This document shows, piece by piece, positions 1-19,420 of a stretch of DNA of 64,000 nucleotides. The position numbers and the translations under genes are program-made. The notes beneath the pieces were generated by a model. The model did no database searches. It was not told where the DNA came from and worked only from the letters and a program-made list of their open reading frames with translations. Source of the DNA: Allodiplogaster sudhausi (taxonomy: Eukaryota > Nematoda > Chromadorea > Rhabditida > Diplogasteridae); the NCBI GenBank assembly GCA_945643635.1, contig CALZFC010000040.1:2753501-2817500 (forward strand), written 5' to 3'. Within the stretch, counting starts at the first letter, position 1, and each line of letters begins with the position of its first letter.

Positions 1-168
1 GCGTAAAATTAAGCCGCGGTACCAAAAAGCGGCTACATAAAATACATTTTCAGTGGACTTTATTTTTTTTCCTCGAGCAATGGTGGGAGGGGTTAATGGT
101 TGCATTTATTTCTATTCTAGCTTACAAAGAACAGCTGAGCGTTCGCACTTAGTCTCTCCTTTCATGGA

Positions 169-187
169 GGGGGGGGGGGGGGGGGGG
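169..187 (+). repeat. Homopolymer G tract (19 G)
   Basis: Nineteen consecutive G residues follow TTCATGGA. A run this long can form a G-quadruplex and is prone to length error in sequencing. No gene context supports a function. Confidence 0.9.
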
Positions 188-845
188 CGCTGCTCTATTA
201 CGAATCAAAAGTGCTTTTTTCCGCTATACTGTTATGATATCCGGCATTCTTTCTCTAACCTCTCCCACTTTCTCCTTCCCCACCCTCTCCTTCCTTCTCA
301 CTCTCTCATGCTTTCCGATGACTCGTTGCCCGAGGCGGCATGCAAGTGCCTGGACGTACCGGGAGCACGGGCATCGACGAGTTATTGTGGTCAGCAGAGA
401 GAGAGAGAGAGAAAGAGGTGAGAGCGAGAGAAAAGGGAAGAAAGAGAAAGGAAGAGCCGTAGGGCATTCAGCGTTTCTTCATGCGTCTCTTCTGATGCGA
501 ACTCTCTTAGTTGCCTTGTTCTTTCTCCTCTTTTCTTCTCTTGATTCCTGTCTTTTCTCTGTTCGACAGCTTTCTTGGAGGTGGTTTGCACAACAGTATG
601 TGCTGATTGATGCCCTAAAGACAATTGTCCGATATCTCACAATCACTTTTATTTGCATTCATGATCTGAGTTAAATCTATATATATACATAAGAAAATAA
701 TGACTTCCTAATTAGGTGTAAATGAAGATCTGTAACTGTTATAGTTTCTTTTTAAATAATTTTGCTTTTTAATTTTCGATCTCATCAGGACAGCCCATTG
801 TCAAGAGCACATTGATGTAAAATAAAATAAGAATAAAAGGATCGA

Positions 846-935
846 GAGAGAGAAATAACGAGAAGAGAGAGAGAGAGAGAGATAGAGAGTGAGTCAGAGA
901 GAGAGAGAGAGAGTGAGTCAGAGAGAGAGAGAGTG

Positions 936-972
<37 letters not shown>
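846..972 (+). repeat. Interrupted (GA)n microsatellite
   Basis: Almost uninterrupted GA dinucleotides broken by three evenly placed GTGAGTCA interruptions, which suggests local duplication of a GA-plus-interruption unit. The complementary strand reads as a Ser/Leu-rich open frame with no protein signature. Confidence 0.85.
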
Positions 973-975
<3 letters not shown>

Positions 976-2440
976 TCCTGAACGATCAGTCTGCACTTTG
1001 CTCTGCGCTTCTGATGCACTATCTTCTGCCTTGCAGGAAAGAGCAATGAGGAAAAAGGAGAACACGAGAAAGAAAGGTGAGGTGTGAGAGAAATTAAGAG
1101 AGCGAAAACGAGAGAGATAGAGAGGGAGAGAGAGTGGGAGAGGAGAGAGATAGAACATAGAAACCGCTCTGAGTTGTCCATCCAAGCAGGCCTAAGGGCT
1201 TTTGACGAAAACATATAGAAAGAGAGTGAAAGAGAGAAGCACAGAAAAAGGGAATAGACACAGGGTGGAAAATGGTAAATAATGGCATTTGGAGAGATAG
1301 CAGGGAAAAGTAGAGAGAGTGAATGAGAGAGTACGAAATCGAGAGTGCGAGAGAAGCGGGGGGGGGGATGGGAGGGTGACCACGGCCTCTATGGCTGGAC
1401 GTCGTGCCAGGCACGGGCAGCAGCGGGCGATGGAGAGCCAGCAGAGGCAGAAGGAGGCTGCATGGGACTGATCAGTTGTATAGTCAGAAGGAGTCAACCA
1501 CTCAGGTGTACTTTCACAGAACAATGACAGAAGAATGATTGCTAGAACACGAGAACGACGACCCGAGCTATGATCTATCTTGCACTTTTAACAATACAGG
1601 AGAATGACAAATCATGCTGCACATTTAGGTTGCTTGTTTTATACATTCATTCATACATAAATAATCAACGAAGAATGGCCTCATCCGCAACGATGTTCTC
1701 ATTTCCTCAATCTGTTGCTCTCTCGTTCTTTCATTTCTATTGTTCGCCTTCCTTCATATTCATCACTGAAGGAACTACCTTTTGTCTTGCGATATCTATC
1801 CATTGCTGCAAAAAAATTCCCAGAATCTAAAGATCTGATGAGACATGAATAAATACTATGTGTTAATCTCCCATTACGACTGTTACTCTTCAATATAACA
1901 ACAGAATTTTTCTATTTTCTATGGGCGCTCCTAGTGCAAATGTTCTATGGATCATTTTCTGTCTCTCTCTCTCACTACTACTTTTCCGATTGGTCGTTCT
2001 TTTTTCAGTTTCTATTTCATCTCTCTCGCTATCGCTCTCTCTCTTCCTCTCTTTCTCTTTCTCTATATATCTTCCTCTCTCTCAACGGGTTATCTCCCTT
2101 GTCCTGTTATTTTTTCGCACCCGTGTCAGGCAGTGCAAGCGTGCGGACGGCACACGCAGGCGCGAGCCAGAAGAGAGAGTGGGTGAGAGGGAGAGAGCAG
2201 AAGGAGGGAGAGGAGAGGAGAGATAAGGGCCAGCGAGAGGGGCCAGAGAAGCAAAGTGCGGCCGCATGCCTTCGGGCGACGACAACACAGACACGCATAC
2301 ACATTCGCATCGCCACACGCGAATGACCGCTGAGAGAGAAGAGAAACAGAGGAAAGTGACGAGAAAAGCTCTCTTCCCCACTCCTCTCTCTCTTACCCTC
2401 TATCAACCCTCTCCACTTTATCTCCCCCTTCCTCTCTCTC

Positions 2441-2489
<49 letters not shown>

Positions 2490-2998
2490 TCCCCTCTCCC
2501 TCCCTCTCCTCTCGTCGCCGAGTTTTCCGTTTTGCCGCTCCAACGACGAGTCTCCGATTCTCCTGACCTCCCCCCAATAACTACAGTACTGGAGGAACAG
2601 GGTTCAAGGGGTACGGTACGCACTCCACACCACGGCAACAACGGATAGGAGTCAGTTTAATTCATTTATATTATTTTCAACATTTATATCTTTAATCTTT
2701 GACAGTGTTTTTTTTCTCTTTCGCTGAAATTGTTTTTCATCATCAATATAGAATAACGATATATTCATCTCTTGAATTTCCTTTTTAAAATTCACTTATT
2801 GCTTGCTTTTAATAATTTCTGAATTTAACGAGCTCTTTTAGGGCCGTCCAAAAATTTTCAGAGTATTGCTTTCATATCTTTGTAATCTTCTCACATACAC
2901 ATTTTCTAACTGCTAGTGCAGGTTAACTATTCGTTGCTTTTAGGCTTGGATTGGGGAGAAAATGAAAGCCGAACAACTATGTAGAAGACGAGAGAGCT

Positions 2999-3000
<2 letters not shown>

Positions 3001-3041
<41 letters not shown>
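3001..3041 (+). repeat. (GA)n microsatellite
   Basis: About 20 uninterrupted GA units, a pure tract in non-coding sequence. Confidence 0.9.
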
Positions 3042-3043
<2 letters not shown>

Positions 3044-3963
3044 TTAGAAGCTATAGATAGCTACTACCTAGAGTGCCCGCAGCTATGCCGGGGGCATAGT
3101 GATGGTCAGCGCAATCTCTCGCTCTGCCCCTCTCGCCGTCTGCTTCTCCGATGAGAATGTGCTCTCTCGTCTTCTCTCGTCTTGTCTGCGTCTATTGTGC
3201 ACAACAGGGAGCATGCAACACATGCTGCAGTGGCTGGCCGGCGTGTATCAGTCCGTACCAGGACACCACCAAGCGGAGACGGAAAGGAGGGAGAGAGTTG
3301 GCTAGAGAAAGAGGCAAAGAAAGAAAGAAAGTAAGGGGAGAAAGAAACGAAGAGTTAGAGTGAAAGGAAGAGAGCAATAGTAAATGCCCCGAAGCAGTTC
3401 AAGCGCCGTCTCGTACAATGCTCTTTATGCCTTCATTCTAGCAAAGTCCCACTCTCATATTTTTCCCAACTTTCTCTCTCTCTCTACCTCTCTTTCTCTA
3501 TCTTTCTCTCTATCTCTCACCCTCTATTCTCTGTAGCTTCTTCTTCCAGTGGTCATCGTCATTTTGCATTGGTCATCCCACACTTGGAGACTCCGCCCCT
3601 CTATAAGGATGCAAAAGAAACCACTGACACCCACACACCATCATACAAATATCCCCCTTTCAGTTTGACAGCACTGACCATTAGATGAGAGGGAATACAA
3701 CAAAGTGAGTAGACTAATGATAGATATGAATATCTATCACAATTAGTCGTAGTTTAGAAGGTCGGAAAGAAGTGAAAGAGGAAAAATAAAAGAAAAATGA
3801 GACAGTTGAGACCGTAAATAGTATGCGAGTGTCAACAAGTGAGATCTCCAATCACGAGGGCGCATTATGCGACACCGTTCTGCAGAATGTTTTCATTTGC
3901 AAAGAACAGCAGAAAGAGAGCACGTGCGAGCTGCAATTGGCAACGAGTGGGGGAGTATGCGTG

Positions 3964-3965
<2 letters not shown>

Positions 3966-4006
<41 letters not shown>
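3966..4006 (+). repeat. (GA)n microsatellite
   Basis: Pure GA tract just downstream of a GC-richer island (about 3855-3965). Confidence 0.9.
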
Positions 4007-4009
<3 letters not shown>

Positions 4010-7000
4010 AGAGAGAGAAGTAGCGAGACAGAGAGAGAGAGAGAGCGATGGAGAGAGAGCGAGTGGACACTTATAGAAGTGCTGTGGCACGTGTGTCTGC
4101 CGATGGCTGTCGAATCTCGTCTGATAACTAAAAACAGAAGAGTACTATGAAAAAGCAGTTATTTACTGGCTAGCGGAGCAAGCCTGGAAACTTCGGCCTC
4201 CTCCCCATCCACATTTCATCTGCTGCGAGCCGGTTCACGCGCCTCCTATCTTTGCCAAGCTGAGTATATTTTTACATGTTTGCGTGTTTGCAAGTGGGCA
4301 GCGGTTTATGGTGTATCACATGGGCACGAGGCTTGATTTGGAGAGAGAGAGGGAGAGAGAGAGAGAAAGAGAGAGAGAGAGAATGAGAGAGAGAGAGAGG
4401 GTGGGGATTTGAAGAGCAGATCAGTGCCGTGCAGCAATGTCCGCGAACGGCTAAGGTAAGAAATAGTGAAGGGCTAGAAAGAGAAGCGAGTGGACAACTT
4501 GACCTTTTGTCGATTGTGTCCAACGATTTCCCTCTCATTCCTCATCCCGAGTAAATTCCCCTTTTTCTTCCCTTCCTTCCTCTTTTCCATCTCGCTCCGA
4601 TATCAAAAAGGCAAACCAGCTCGAGGCAAGGTCACCCCTTTGCTGTTTTTTTTATATTTGTGTTTGGTAAGTGATCAGACGCATTCCATGGCCCAAGGCA
4701 AGATTTGCCTGCCACTCTCTGCTTTGCACCTCTCTCTTTTCTGCCTCTCTCTCTCTCTTGCTATCTCTCTCTTTCTCTCTCTCTCTCGCGCGCTCTCTCT
4801 CTGTAACTGTATCTCTCTCTCTCTACTCCCACTTACTTTCTTTTTCTCTTTCTCTTGAACTGTTCTGATACCTCCATCGCCGCTCTACCTACCGTTTCAC
4901 CCCCCCCCCCCAAGTGGCATGCAACCGTTCAACATTTTATAGTCTCCACCCCTCTCTAACCTCTTACGATTAATGCTTCGTTTTTACGATAAAATGTTTG
5001 TGGCTGAATATTATGTTATTTCCTTTACATTGCCTGAAATTTCTAACCATTAGTTCTTCACCTTCTTTTTAGGCTTCCCCAATGTTGTTGTCCTTCTTGT
5101 GCATCGAATATACAGTCTCTGTACTTCGTTTTCTTCAAATGTGTACCAACATCCACCTACCTGCGGTATTTATGTGTAAGTTAGTTTTTGAACCTTTCCC
5201 CCCTCTTTCTTATCCTAATTCCACGCCTCTCCCTTAACTTTCTCTCTCTCTCTCTTCTCTCTATCTATCTCCTCTCTATCTCCTCTTTCTCTCTTCTCTC
5301 TCTCATCTCTCTCTCTCACTTCTTCCTCTCTCCATTCTCCGCCCTCACACTCTCTCTCTCTCTCTCTCCCTCTCTTTCTCCCTGTCTCGTAGTTTCCCTC
5401 TTGCCCATTTGCTGTTTGCATGCGAACTCGTTTCTTTTCCTGTCCTGGCATGGCCACTCTCGTGTGTGATTGCTCGTCCAGCTGACGTGTTAGCTTCTCC
5501 TTTCCCTTTCGTTGCTCGCTTCTCCTCAGTCACCTTTCACTTTCTCCCTCTGTTTCTCACCACTGTCATTCCTCTCCCCACCCCACTCACTCTCTCTTCC
5601 TTGCCCTCTCTCTGATTCCCCTACACTCTCCTCTTTTTCTCTCCTTTTGTTTCTCTCCACTGTCCTTCCTCCCCCACACTCTCACTCCCGTGCCTTCTTT
5701 ATCCTATCCTATCCTCTCTCTCTCTTACTTTTTGTCCTGAGAAGTACATACGTATTTTTCCTCTGTGGTCCACCACAAAGCTTACAACAGCAAAGTCTTG
5801 CATAATGCTTGACTGTTCTGCAAACATTTTGTCCTGATTAAGGCATTTATTGTGAAATTATATACGAATTGTTTTAGTACATATTTGTAAGCATCACAAA
5901 AATACAGTGAGGCAAGTATTATAAGGTTTAGTTATCGGAGGGTACCTTTTCAGCCCCTTCCAATGCTGTTATCAGCCTTCCCTGACCTCGAAATACAACG
6001 GCATCTCCTTATCATTAATTGTTCTTTGCCAGTATAATTTCAAAACACACTCTCTCTCTTTCTCTCTTTCTCTTCTTCTCTCCTTCTCTCTTTCTCTCTA
6101 TCTCTCTCTTTCTTTCTTTCTTTCTTTTTTTTTTCTTTCTTTCTTTCTTTCTCTCTCATTTTTTTCTTGGTAGATGCACAAGGTTATCTCCATGTGTTCG
6201 CCTGTCAGCTTATTCCTCTTTCCCATTTCTTCTCGCTGTATATCCTTGGAACATGCATGTGATATGCAGAGAGCTGTACAATAAGTTTTCGCTCGACCAG
6301 AGGGTGCGGGTAGTTGAAGCAAGCATTTCATTTGTAAATATGGGAAACAAAGTTCCTCTTCTCTCTTCTTCTTCTTCTTCACTCTCCCTTCTCCGTATAT
6401 TTTCACCCTGTTCCTTTTCATATCCCGTGCACGCCTTCACTGCCTGCCTGGTACCGCCCGGACACCGTGCCAATCGGTCTCTTCTCTAGTCTCTCTCGCC
6501 TCTATCTCCCTTTTCTCTCTCTCTCTCTGCTCGCACTCTCTCTCTCTCTCTCTGTCTCGCTTTATCTGCCCTCTCACTCCTCTATTTCTCTATTTCTGCT
6601 GACCCTCTCTCTCGAATGATGTTGCACGTATTTTTAACATGCGTCCACGGTGTCCAGTATAGTCTCCCATCCCCCCCATATTTACAAAGAATCTCTGGCC
6701 CGTTATCACCAATGATCCCCCACTTTCTCTTTCCCATCGCTGTCTTTCTTGACCTTAAAATTACTTTATTCTTTCTATTATCAACGTTTTATTTCTCGGC
6801 AAGAACAAACCCGTCAAGTGCACATTAGTGGCATTTCAATTCCGCGAATATTCTATTATGTAGTATGTATGCAAATGTGCTAATTCAAAAATATATTCTC
6901 GAGTTCGTCAATCACTTTTACTTCTGAAATGGTGTTGCGCTACCGCAGGCGATATCATGGAAATGACTCTCCCACTCCTTCTTTTTGCACCTTATCATTT

Positions 7001-7329
7001 TATGTTAGTCCGCCTCTTCGTCTTCTATCGGATTCGAGCAATGAGCTTTGCCCTCAGGCCCTCTACCTTCCTGTTCCAGCTCTGTCTCTTCTCTTCAATC
7101 TCTCCGTTGTCACGCTTGTCTATCTCTCTCTCTCTAACTATCTATCTATCTATCTCTATATTCCCTTCTCCTTCTCTCTCTATCTCAATATTCTCTCTCC
7201 CTCTCTCTCTACGTCTCTCTCGTTTTCTCTTTTGCTCGCTGTCTTTGTCGCGCTCTCGCCTTGTCCTTATCCTAGACTATCAGCTCAGTTCTTTTTGTGT
7301 TCCTCCCCATCGTGCTTCTTTCTCTGTAG

Positions 7330-7370
<41 letters not shown>

Positions 7371-8054
7371 ATTCAACTGCCTTTCTCTGTTTTTTCGCCC
7401 TCTCTCCCTCTTTGCGGTGTCCACTCGTACCAGCAACGCAGAGCGATTGACACAGCTAACAAAAATATTGCGATAAAGCTGATGACAGGTGATGGTTAGA
7501 AAACCAGTGGAGAGCAATAGAAAATGTGCAGTAGAGTTAACCGTGCTGAATGGAAGCAGTGAGAGTGTGAAAGAGAAAGACTGGGAGAGAGAGAAAGAGA
7601 GAGGATGAGAGAGAGAGAGAGGGAAGAGAGAGGGAGGAAAGAGGGCGAGAAGAAGGAACAGCAAGAGAGTGTCTACTGCACATGCCCTGCCTGCCCTTTT
7701 GCTTCTCAGCTGACCGTTCATTTCGTATTCCACCTGCTAACAGGGCGCTGTAAATTCTACTGAATTTTTTTTTTCAATGTTTTATAGATAAGTACACTGC
7801 CTTTTCTTCTCCATCATGTTAATAATGCTATTCATCGTTTTATTTTTTCTCCTTCAGTTTCCGTCGTTCTCATAACTAATGTGTTTCTCAAGCAGCTCTC
7901 TCTCTCTCTCCCTTTGTATGAAGTCCTCCTCTGGTCATTTCCTCGTCCCCTAAGGGCAGGTTTTTTTTCTTGCCCGTTTCAGCTTGTGACTGGCACTGCC
8001 CAGCCTTAAATGTACACATGTACGTGAGACCAAGAATGACGAACTCCTTTTCCG

Positions 8055-8154
<100 letters not shown>

Positions 8155-10517
8155 CACTCTCCAAGCTTCTTCTATTCTGCGTCGATCTCGCGTTCGTGCT
8201 TCTATTTTTATTGATTAATTCTTCTTTTCTTCTCCTGTCTGCTCTCTCACGCCCTCAAGCATTTTCTGTGGTTTACTGCCACTCTCTCGCAGAGTCCACT
8301 CTCATTCTCTCTTTCTCTCTCGAGGCTGGTACAAACAAGAGAGACAAAAAAGAGCACGCGAGAGGCACAAGAGAAAGAGAGAACGCGAGACGACGAGAGA
8401 ATGTCCAGCGGGACGGGCGATAGGCGTTCTCTCCGTGCTGCCCTCAGGGGACTAGATTGACTGAAACTTGTTAGAGGGAGAGGAAGCTAAAGGAAAACAG
8501 TGAGAGAGCATGAGAGAGGAGGAGAGGACAGACATGTTGTCCAGCTCGCGCTCACTTTCTGTGCCATGACGTGCAAGTGCACTTTTTCTGGCTGGCTTCC
8601 CCCTCTTTCTATCTCTCTGTCTGCCTCTCTCTGCCTTTCTCTCTCTCTCTCTCTTTACCGCGCCACGTACGGAGAGGAACACACGCTTAGGACATGCACA
8701 CTTATACACAGAGAGAGAGAGAGAAGGGGAAAGGGAAGAGGCTTTTGGATAAAACAGGTAGAGAGATAGAGAAAAAGTCAGCTAGAGAAGCCTCCAAAAC
8801 CCATAAGCCGAAACGGAGGCGCGCTGTTTGGGGGAAATAGAAGGGGGCTGAATTGTGCGCGGTCAGATAAGGTCAGCGGTCATACTTTTACGCTTACAAG
8901 CATGTTCATGGATCAATTCATAAACTCTCACAATTTGGGGATTATTAAATTTTTTGTAGTTTCACTTCTTGTGTTGATGGTTATAGAGTTTTGAATTCTT
9001 CCAGCCCACAAAGAAAACCATGTGAGGGATTCCGATTTGGACTGTAGAAAAGGAGGAAAAGATAGGGAGATTTGATATGAGAACAGGGAAAGTCTGCCGT
9101 TGTATAGTTGTCGATCCATTCAGCCAAGTTCCCGCTTCTTCCGCTTCTCCGGCAGACGCGGTACGGACTGGCACGGTGATGGGCAGCGAGCCAAGCAAGC
9201 CTAGCCTCCCCTTTCCCCCCTCTCTGGCCGCCTCGCTTCACCCTCTCAATCTCTCGTCGCACTCTCGTCGTCTCGATCTCTCTCCTCTACTCTCTCGTGT
9301 TCGTATGTCACTCTCATCTCCCTCTCATTCTTCCACTGTCTCTCCCCCTCCGTGCAGGTGTCCTGCCACGGCGAGTTTGTTTGCACTTTTCAGGACACTG
9401 ACCGGCTGGTCAGAGCGGAAAAAAAGAAACTGGCGAAATATTTGGAAATCGTGAGAGAGAGGGAGAAAGGAAAAAGGATAGGAACCTAGCGACGGGACTT
9501 GCAGAGGATCGCGAGAGAGAGAGAGAGAGAGAGAGGGTGAGAGAGAGAAAGGGAGAGGGAGATATGTACTTAGACCGAGGTATAGAGAGTGAGTCGGAGA
9601 CTGGGAGAGAGAAAGATAGAAAGTTACTTGTACGTATTTTAAAACTGCAAACTCGGAAGCATTATACAATAGAAGATGCTGACTCTTAAATATCCCTGTC
9701 GGACAGTTTGACTCATTTCTAAATTTGTAGCCTGAACGCAAATTTTGAACCTAGTCAATTGAAGTATCAGCAACTGAAAAAATACGAGGAATTGGTTGAT
9801 CTGATGGCATTTTTTTTGTAATTTAGTGATATTTTGTAGTTACAGCTTTTGAAAATTTTGAATTTCAAGCTATAAACACACATTCAGAAATGAAGTGCTC
9901 ATGTGTTTTACATTAAAATACTTATTTTCATGCACTTCCATTAGTCAGTCGCATGACTTCTCCTTCCTTCCTTGAATGTCTCCGTTCTTTTTTCATTCTT
10001 CCGACGACATCGTTTTACTGATCATATTTGTATGGTGGGAGGAAATACATTGGCAGCAGAAGAAGTAGACAACTTAATGCCGGAAGAACCAGACTCCCTA
10101 GTCAACTTTTCCTGTAGCACGATCTTTCATGGTTCGTGAGAAGCCAAGTTCGTGAGACGTGAAATAAACGGAAGTGGTGGTGGTCATTTCGTTTGAATTT
10201 CCTGAAGAGCAAACCATACATGAGCCCTGATGTTCCACTCTGACGTCTGGAAAAAGGGAGATCTTTTGCTGGGAAATCTTTCGTCGAATATTTCAGTAAT
10301 CTGTCTATTTTAAATAATGTTGGCAACCAGTTACATTAATGCAATCAGCTTCCAAGACGAAAGGAGGATCTACATCTCTCGCAGCTTTTAACCTTTTGTT
10401 GCATTCACACCTAGGCATGCATGTACGCGAACATATAAGAATGTATATTTTGCTTCTTTGATCTGCTGTATCCGAGCTGACCTGCCTCTCCTTCTCTTCT
10501 TTTTCTCTCATGTCTAT

Positions 10518-10555
<38 letters not shown>

Positions 10556-11264
10556 TCTTCTCTCTCTCATGCTCGTGCCTGGGACGGTGCCGTGTGCACT
10601 TTTTCCGCACTCTGTTTCTGCTCTTCTTCCCCCTAAGGGAAGAAGGGCACCGGCTGGCACTCCCGCCATGCGCCTTCCTTTCACTCTCTTCTCTCTCTCT
10701 CCTTTCTGCCACTCTTTCATCGTGCCCTTAAAAAAACTTTCAGCTTCACTATCTTTCCTTTTTGTCTACCGCTGAGCCGAGTTGCTTGATTAGACTCTCC
10801 TTCTCTCTCTCTTTCCTTTAGATTAGAGCACTTCATCTCTTTCTCTCTATTTCTCTCTTCCCTCTCCCCTTTTCCCGCAATCTCTCTCTCCCTCTGCGTC
10901 TCTCTCTCCTCTTCCCGTCTCTCTCGCAAGTTGCTTGCACAACAGCAGGCACAAACAGGCAAGTAGTGACCGGTGGCGGCCTCTCCGAATGGCACAGAAA
11001 AGCAACATTCCCCGCCTTGAGCGAGAGCCCCGCAATCACTTGTCATCGTCTCTCTCTCTCTCTCCCTCTCTCTGTCTCTCTCTCTCCATCTCCCTCCGTC
11101 TCCCTCCTTCGCCGTCTTCCTCTCCAGAATTCTGATTTTTTTCCCTCGCTCTCTCTTTCTGTCACTCTCTCTGCTTCAAATATGTATGCCGATAATCTGC
11201 AAAATATTCCAGCTTACTTGCCTTCTGCCAGCTGTTGTGATTCTCTCTCTCCATCTTTCTCTTT

Positions 11265-11297
<33 letters not shown>

Positions 11298-11553
11298 ACC
11301 CTGTTTTCGGTTATCCTCCCGTACCGGTCTCATTTACCCAACATGATATAAGCGTTCACTCCATCTGGGCGGGCTTTGGAAAAGATACAGATCTACAAAT
11401 AGGAGAAGAGTGAGTGAACACATGAGATATACATAAATGAACATGTCAAGAAAACAAGAGTAGAAGGAGAGAGAGGGAGAGATAAAGAGAGAGCGTTAGA
11501 AAATGCTCGCTTGTTGTCTCGGGTTGTTGCCACACGGGGTCCAGACAACAGAG

Positions 11554-11603
11554 AAGGGGGGGGGGAGAGAGAAAGAGAGAGAGAGAGAAAGAGAGAGAGA
11601 GAA

Positions 11604-11655
<52 letters not shown>
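11554..11655 (+). repeat. (GA)n microsatellite after a G run
   Basis: A short poly-G run leads into about 90 bp of GA dinucleotides with periodic GAAAGA interruptions. Confidence 0.9.
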
Positions 11656-11657
<2 letters not shown>

Positions 11658-12939
11658 TGCAGAGGGAGGACAGGAGAGTACGAGTGGGATGATGAGAACT
11701 AATATTTACATGTTTGTGTGGAGAAGCAGGTGATGAGGTCAGAAATAGCCTGTGGTCTTAATTATTTTCATAGTTGTGGCTGTATCTCTTTTCCTTGCTT
11801 TGTTTTCTTATGCGCTAGAATTTTGCAAACCTCTAGAAAATTATTGCTAGATAAGAGGGAAAGAGAGATAGAGAGAAAGGTGAGAGAGAGGGCCAAGATA
11901 GCAGCAGCATATACAGGGAGAACGCTTGTCCAGTTATCACATCGGCTCCAGCCTCAGATGGTTGCTTGAAAACCAAATTATCTTAGTCAGCGATATTATG
12001 TTGCGATTCTCTTGGAATAGCTGATAGCAAGCATTTAATTTGGAATAGCAAGAAAATTGTTGCTCATTTAAGAATGAGTTTGAAAAGGAGTGGTTTGTTG
12101 AGCAGGCTTTCTCCACTAGCTGTTTTTCTTGTAACCAAGTTGTGACGTAAATCTGTGGTGAGCAGTGACCGTTGTGCAATTTTTTTTTAAAATATCTTAT
12201 TCGAATAGGAATCCCTCAAGGTTCTAAATTGTTTATGATGAACTTTCTCAATTCTTTCCATATCCTCTGCATAAAGAACCTGCAGTTATGTGTACTAAAT
12301 TAGAAGTGAAAAATGCTCAAACTTTTGAGCTTTGTTTGAGCGCTGACCACAAGTGAACTCTGTTCACGGCAACACTTCCTTCTACTTCTCTCTCTTTCTC
12401 TCTTTCTCTCTCTCCCTCTCTCTCTCTCTCTCCCCCATCTTCCCAATGCTCTCTCCTGGTCACTCCCCTAAAAATGCACTTTTTGCTTTCTTTAGAATGT
12501 GTGTCCGTGTACTCTACTGTTCTGCTGTGTTAGTGCAATGTACTTTACCCGTACTTTTGTCGTTGCAATCTGAATCGTCCCTCCCCTTCTCTCGCATCTC
12601 TGCACTATTTCGTCTGCCACTCTCATCCTCGCTCTCTCTACAACTCCCACTCTCTCACTGCTCTCTGTGTGATCCTGAACTCTCTCTCTCTCCCACTTCC
12701 TCATGTATCTTTCGGATCTTATTTTATGCTTGTTCTTCCAGTGGCCTTTGCTCCTGAGCGGTGCTAGTAATGGCCATTTCTTCTTACCTTCCATTTTTAC
12801 TGTTTCTCACGGTACTGTATACGATTATTTCGTGTCATTTCAATATATGAGCGCGCCTCTGCTGTTCGAATTTTTTTTCTCTTCGCGAACGCTTACATTT
12901 GCCTGATCGTGTGTAACACTAAGAATTACTAGAACTTGA

Positions 12940-17625
<4,686 letters not shown>

Positions 17626-19420
17626 TCGTATTTCCTGTGTTTCTTCAATGAGCCGTGCCACAATGCCCAGACTGGAGTGAATTGGAGTTTGAGGCCATTT
17701 CACGAGACTTGTTGTATTCTTTGTGTATCTGTTTGATCTCTTTCTACATCTTCTTTCACTATTTTGACTGATTGTCTGTTGTCTTTCCGTTGTCTTGCGC
17801 ATGTCCGGTTAATGCGAAAAGCTTTATGAATGCCATAGCCAGAAGAGGCCGTCTTGGTTCCTTTTCTCCTGAAACTAGTCCAAGAGAAGACCCGTTGAGA
17901 ATCTGTTGTCCCCGACCCGTTGACTGCCCGGCGCGACTCTCCTCGCCGCCACCGGTGCCCCCTTCCCTCTCTCCTCGGTTCTCCTGAGCTACCGTAGTCT
18001 TCCAGGCGCACCGTAATCCTATTTGCTATCTTGCGTTCTCTGAAGATACCGTTCATCTTTCTTGTCGACATGCAATGCAAACTTGCAATGATCTCACCGC
18101 CTTCCCCCTCTGTCTCGGTCCTCTTTCGATACCTGTTCCATTTAGTCCTTCGTCCTTTCTCTCTTGCCGTCTATTGTTAATAGTATTTCTTGTTGAAACC
18201 ATGAAAAGAATTTGTCACATAAGGGACTCTTTGGATTAGCCGTGAATTGGCTGCCGTGAAGAATGGAACTGCAGACACGGTTGCACAATTCCGATAGTTT
18301 CACCGTTGCATCTTATTCGAGCCGTTCTTTCAAGAATTTTGATTCTTATGTATTCCCTTGTGTTCTACCCAAAGTAGATCATCCATCTTATGCACACTCT
18401 GAAATATCTCGCTCATTGTTCTTTCTCTCCTACGAACTTTATTCACAGCGTGTTTCGCAACGGAGACTGGTCGAGCTCGCTTTCTCCTCTCGATCCGCTT
18501 TCACTCTCATTTCTTATCAGAAAAGCTTCCTTGAGTTTCGCTGTAAGATATCCTCCATTATAATCTATGATGGAATTCCGCGAGTTTTCTCCTGCCAACC
18601 GCGGCATTTCAGCTAAATTCCTCGTTCTCCTTTTACTGTCTCCTATCATTTAGAGCATTTGTTAAGCAACTACCCAAAGTAGAACCTTTCATTGCTTTGT
18701 TTGCATGTCGGTGTTCAATGTCTTATCTTCTGGGAATTTACCTAGTCCTGTTCTTACTCTAGAAACATGAAAACACACTTGTACAATACGAACATATATT
18801 TATGATCCAGTCAGCATATACGCACAGAGTATTAGTCGTTGTTTTGTAGATCATTTTCCCCTGTTCCTGTTCTGCTTAATTCCATTCGGACTACAAAAGG
18901 CGCTTTTAAAACCCGGCCACGGCCCTCCTTTATTCATTGATGTTCATTGACAAACACGGAACTCTCCCCTTACGTGCTTTCATGCCCTCTCTTAAAACCG
19001 TTCGCTGCGCATTCGCTGAAACCTCACGTTAATGGTCTTTCAACTGTCTCTCTCCCTCTACTCTCGTAATTTAATTATTACTGTAATTAATAACGTTAAT
19101 GCTCCTTACATCTAAGGTTGCTGCATACCGTAGTTTGTATAAAGTTCAAGCATCTTATTCCTTATTTTTGTAATACATTTACAAGTTATGCTACAAACAC
19201 AGAAGGCTGAAATGTGTGCTTTTTGAAAAGGTCATCCACTAATAAGAATTTTAGACAGTCTGACTGAGGGTAGAAAAAAAAAGTGGTTTTTTTTTGTTGA
19301 TATCATCCATTCTACTTACTGCTTTACCCGGAGAGCGGTTGACTTGCCTTCTTCATGTCGACTTGCCCAAGTCTCTAAACCACACCACTTACTTTCTCCG
19401 ACAAGCAAAACTAGCAGACG
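17626..19420. other. Intergenic / 3' UTR stretch
   Basis: Follows the zinc-finger stop codon. AT-moderate sequence with scattered short frames (the longest about 117 codons at 18263-18616) lacking any motif or sensible splice partners. I see no gene, tRNA or clear repeat. Confidence 0.5.

Noticed and set aside
769..1524. Several overlapping minus-strand frames of 100-140 codons
   Set aside because: They are Ser/Leu-rich translations of GA repeats, shared among frames, with no motif.
3590..3615. CTCCGCCCCTCTATAAGG as a promoter
   Set aside because: Resembles a GC box plus TATA box, but no gene starts downstream, so it cannot be supported.
6929..7733. Frames of 150-180 codons on both strands
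   Set aside because: Low-complexity CT/GA translation; no conserved residues, splice structure or codon pattern.
18263..18649. 117-codon + strand frame after the zinc-finger gene
   Set aside because: No signal peptide, motif or paralogue in the window; likely 3' UTR or chance.
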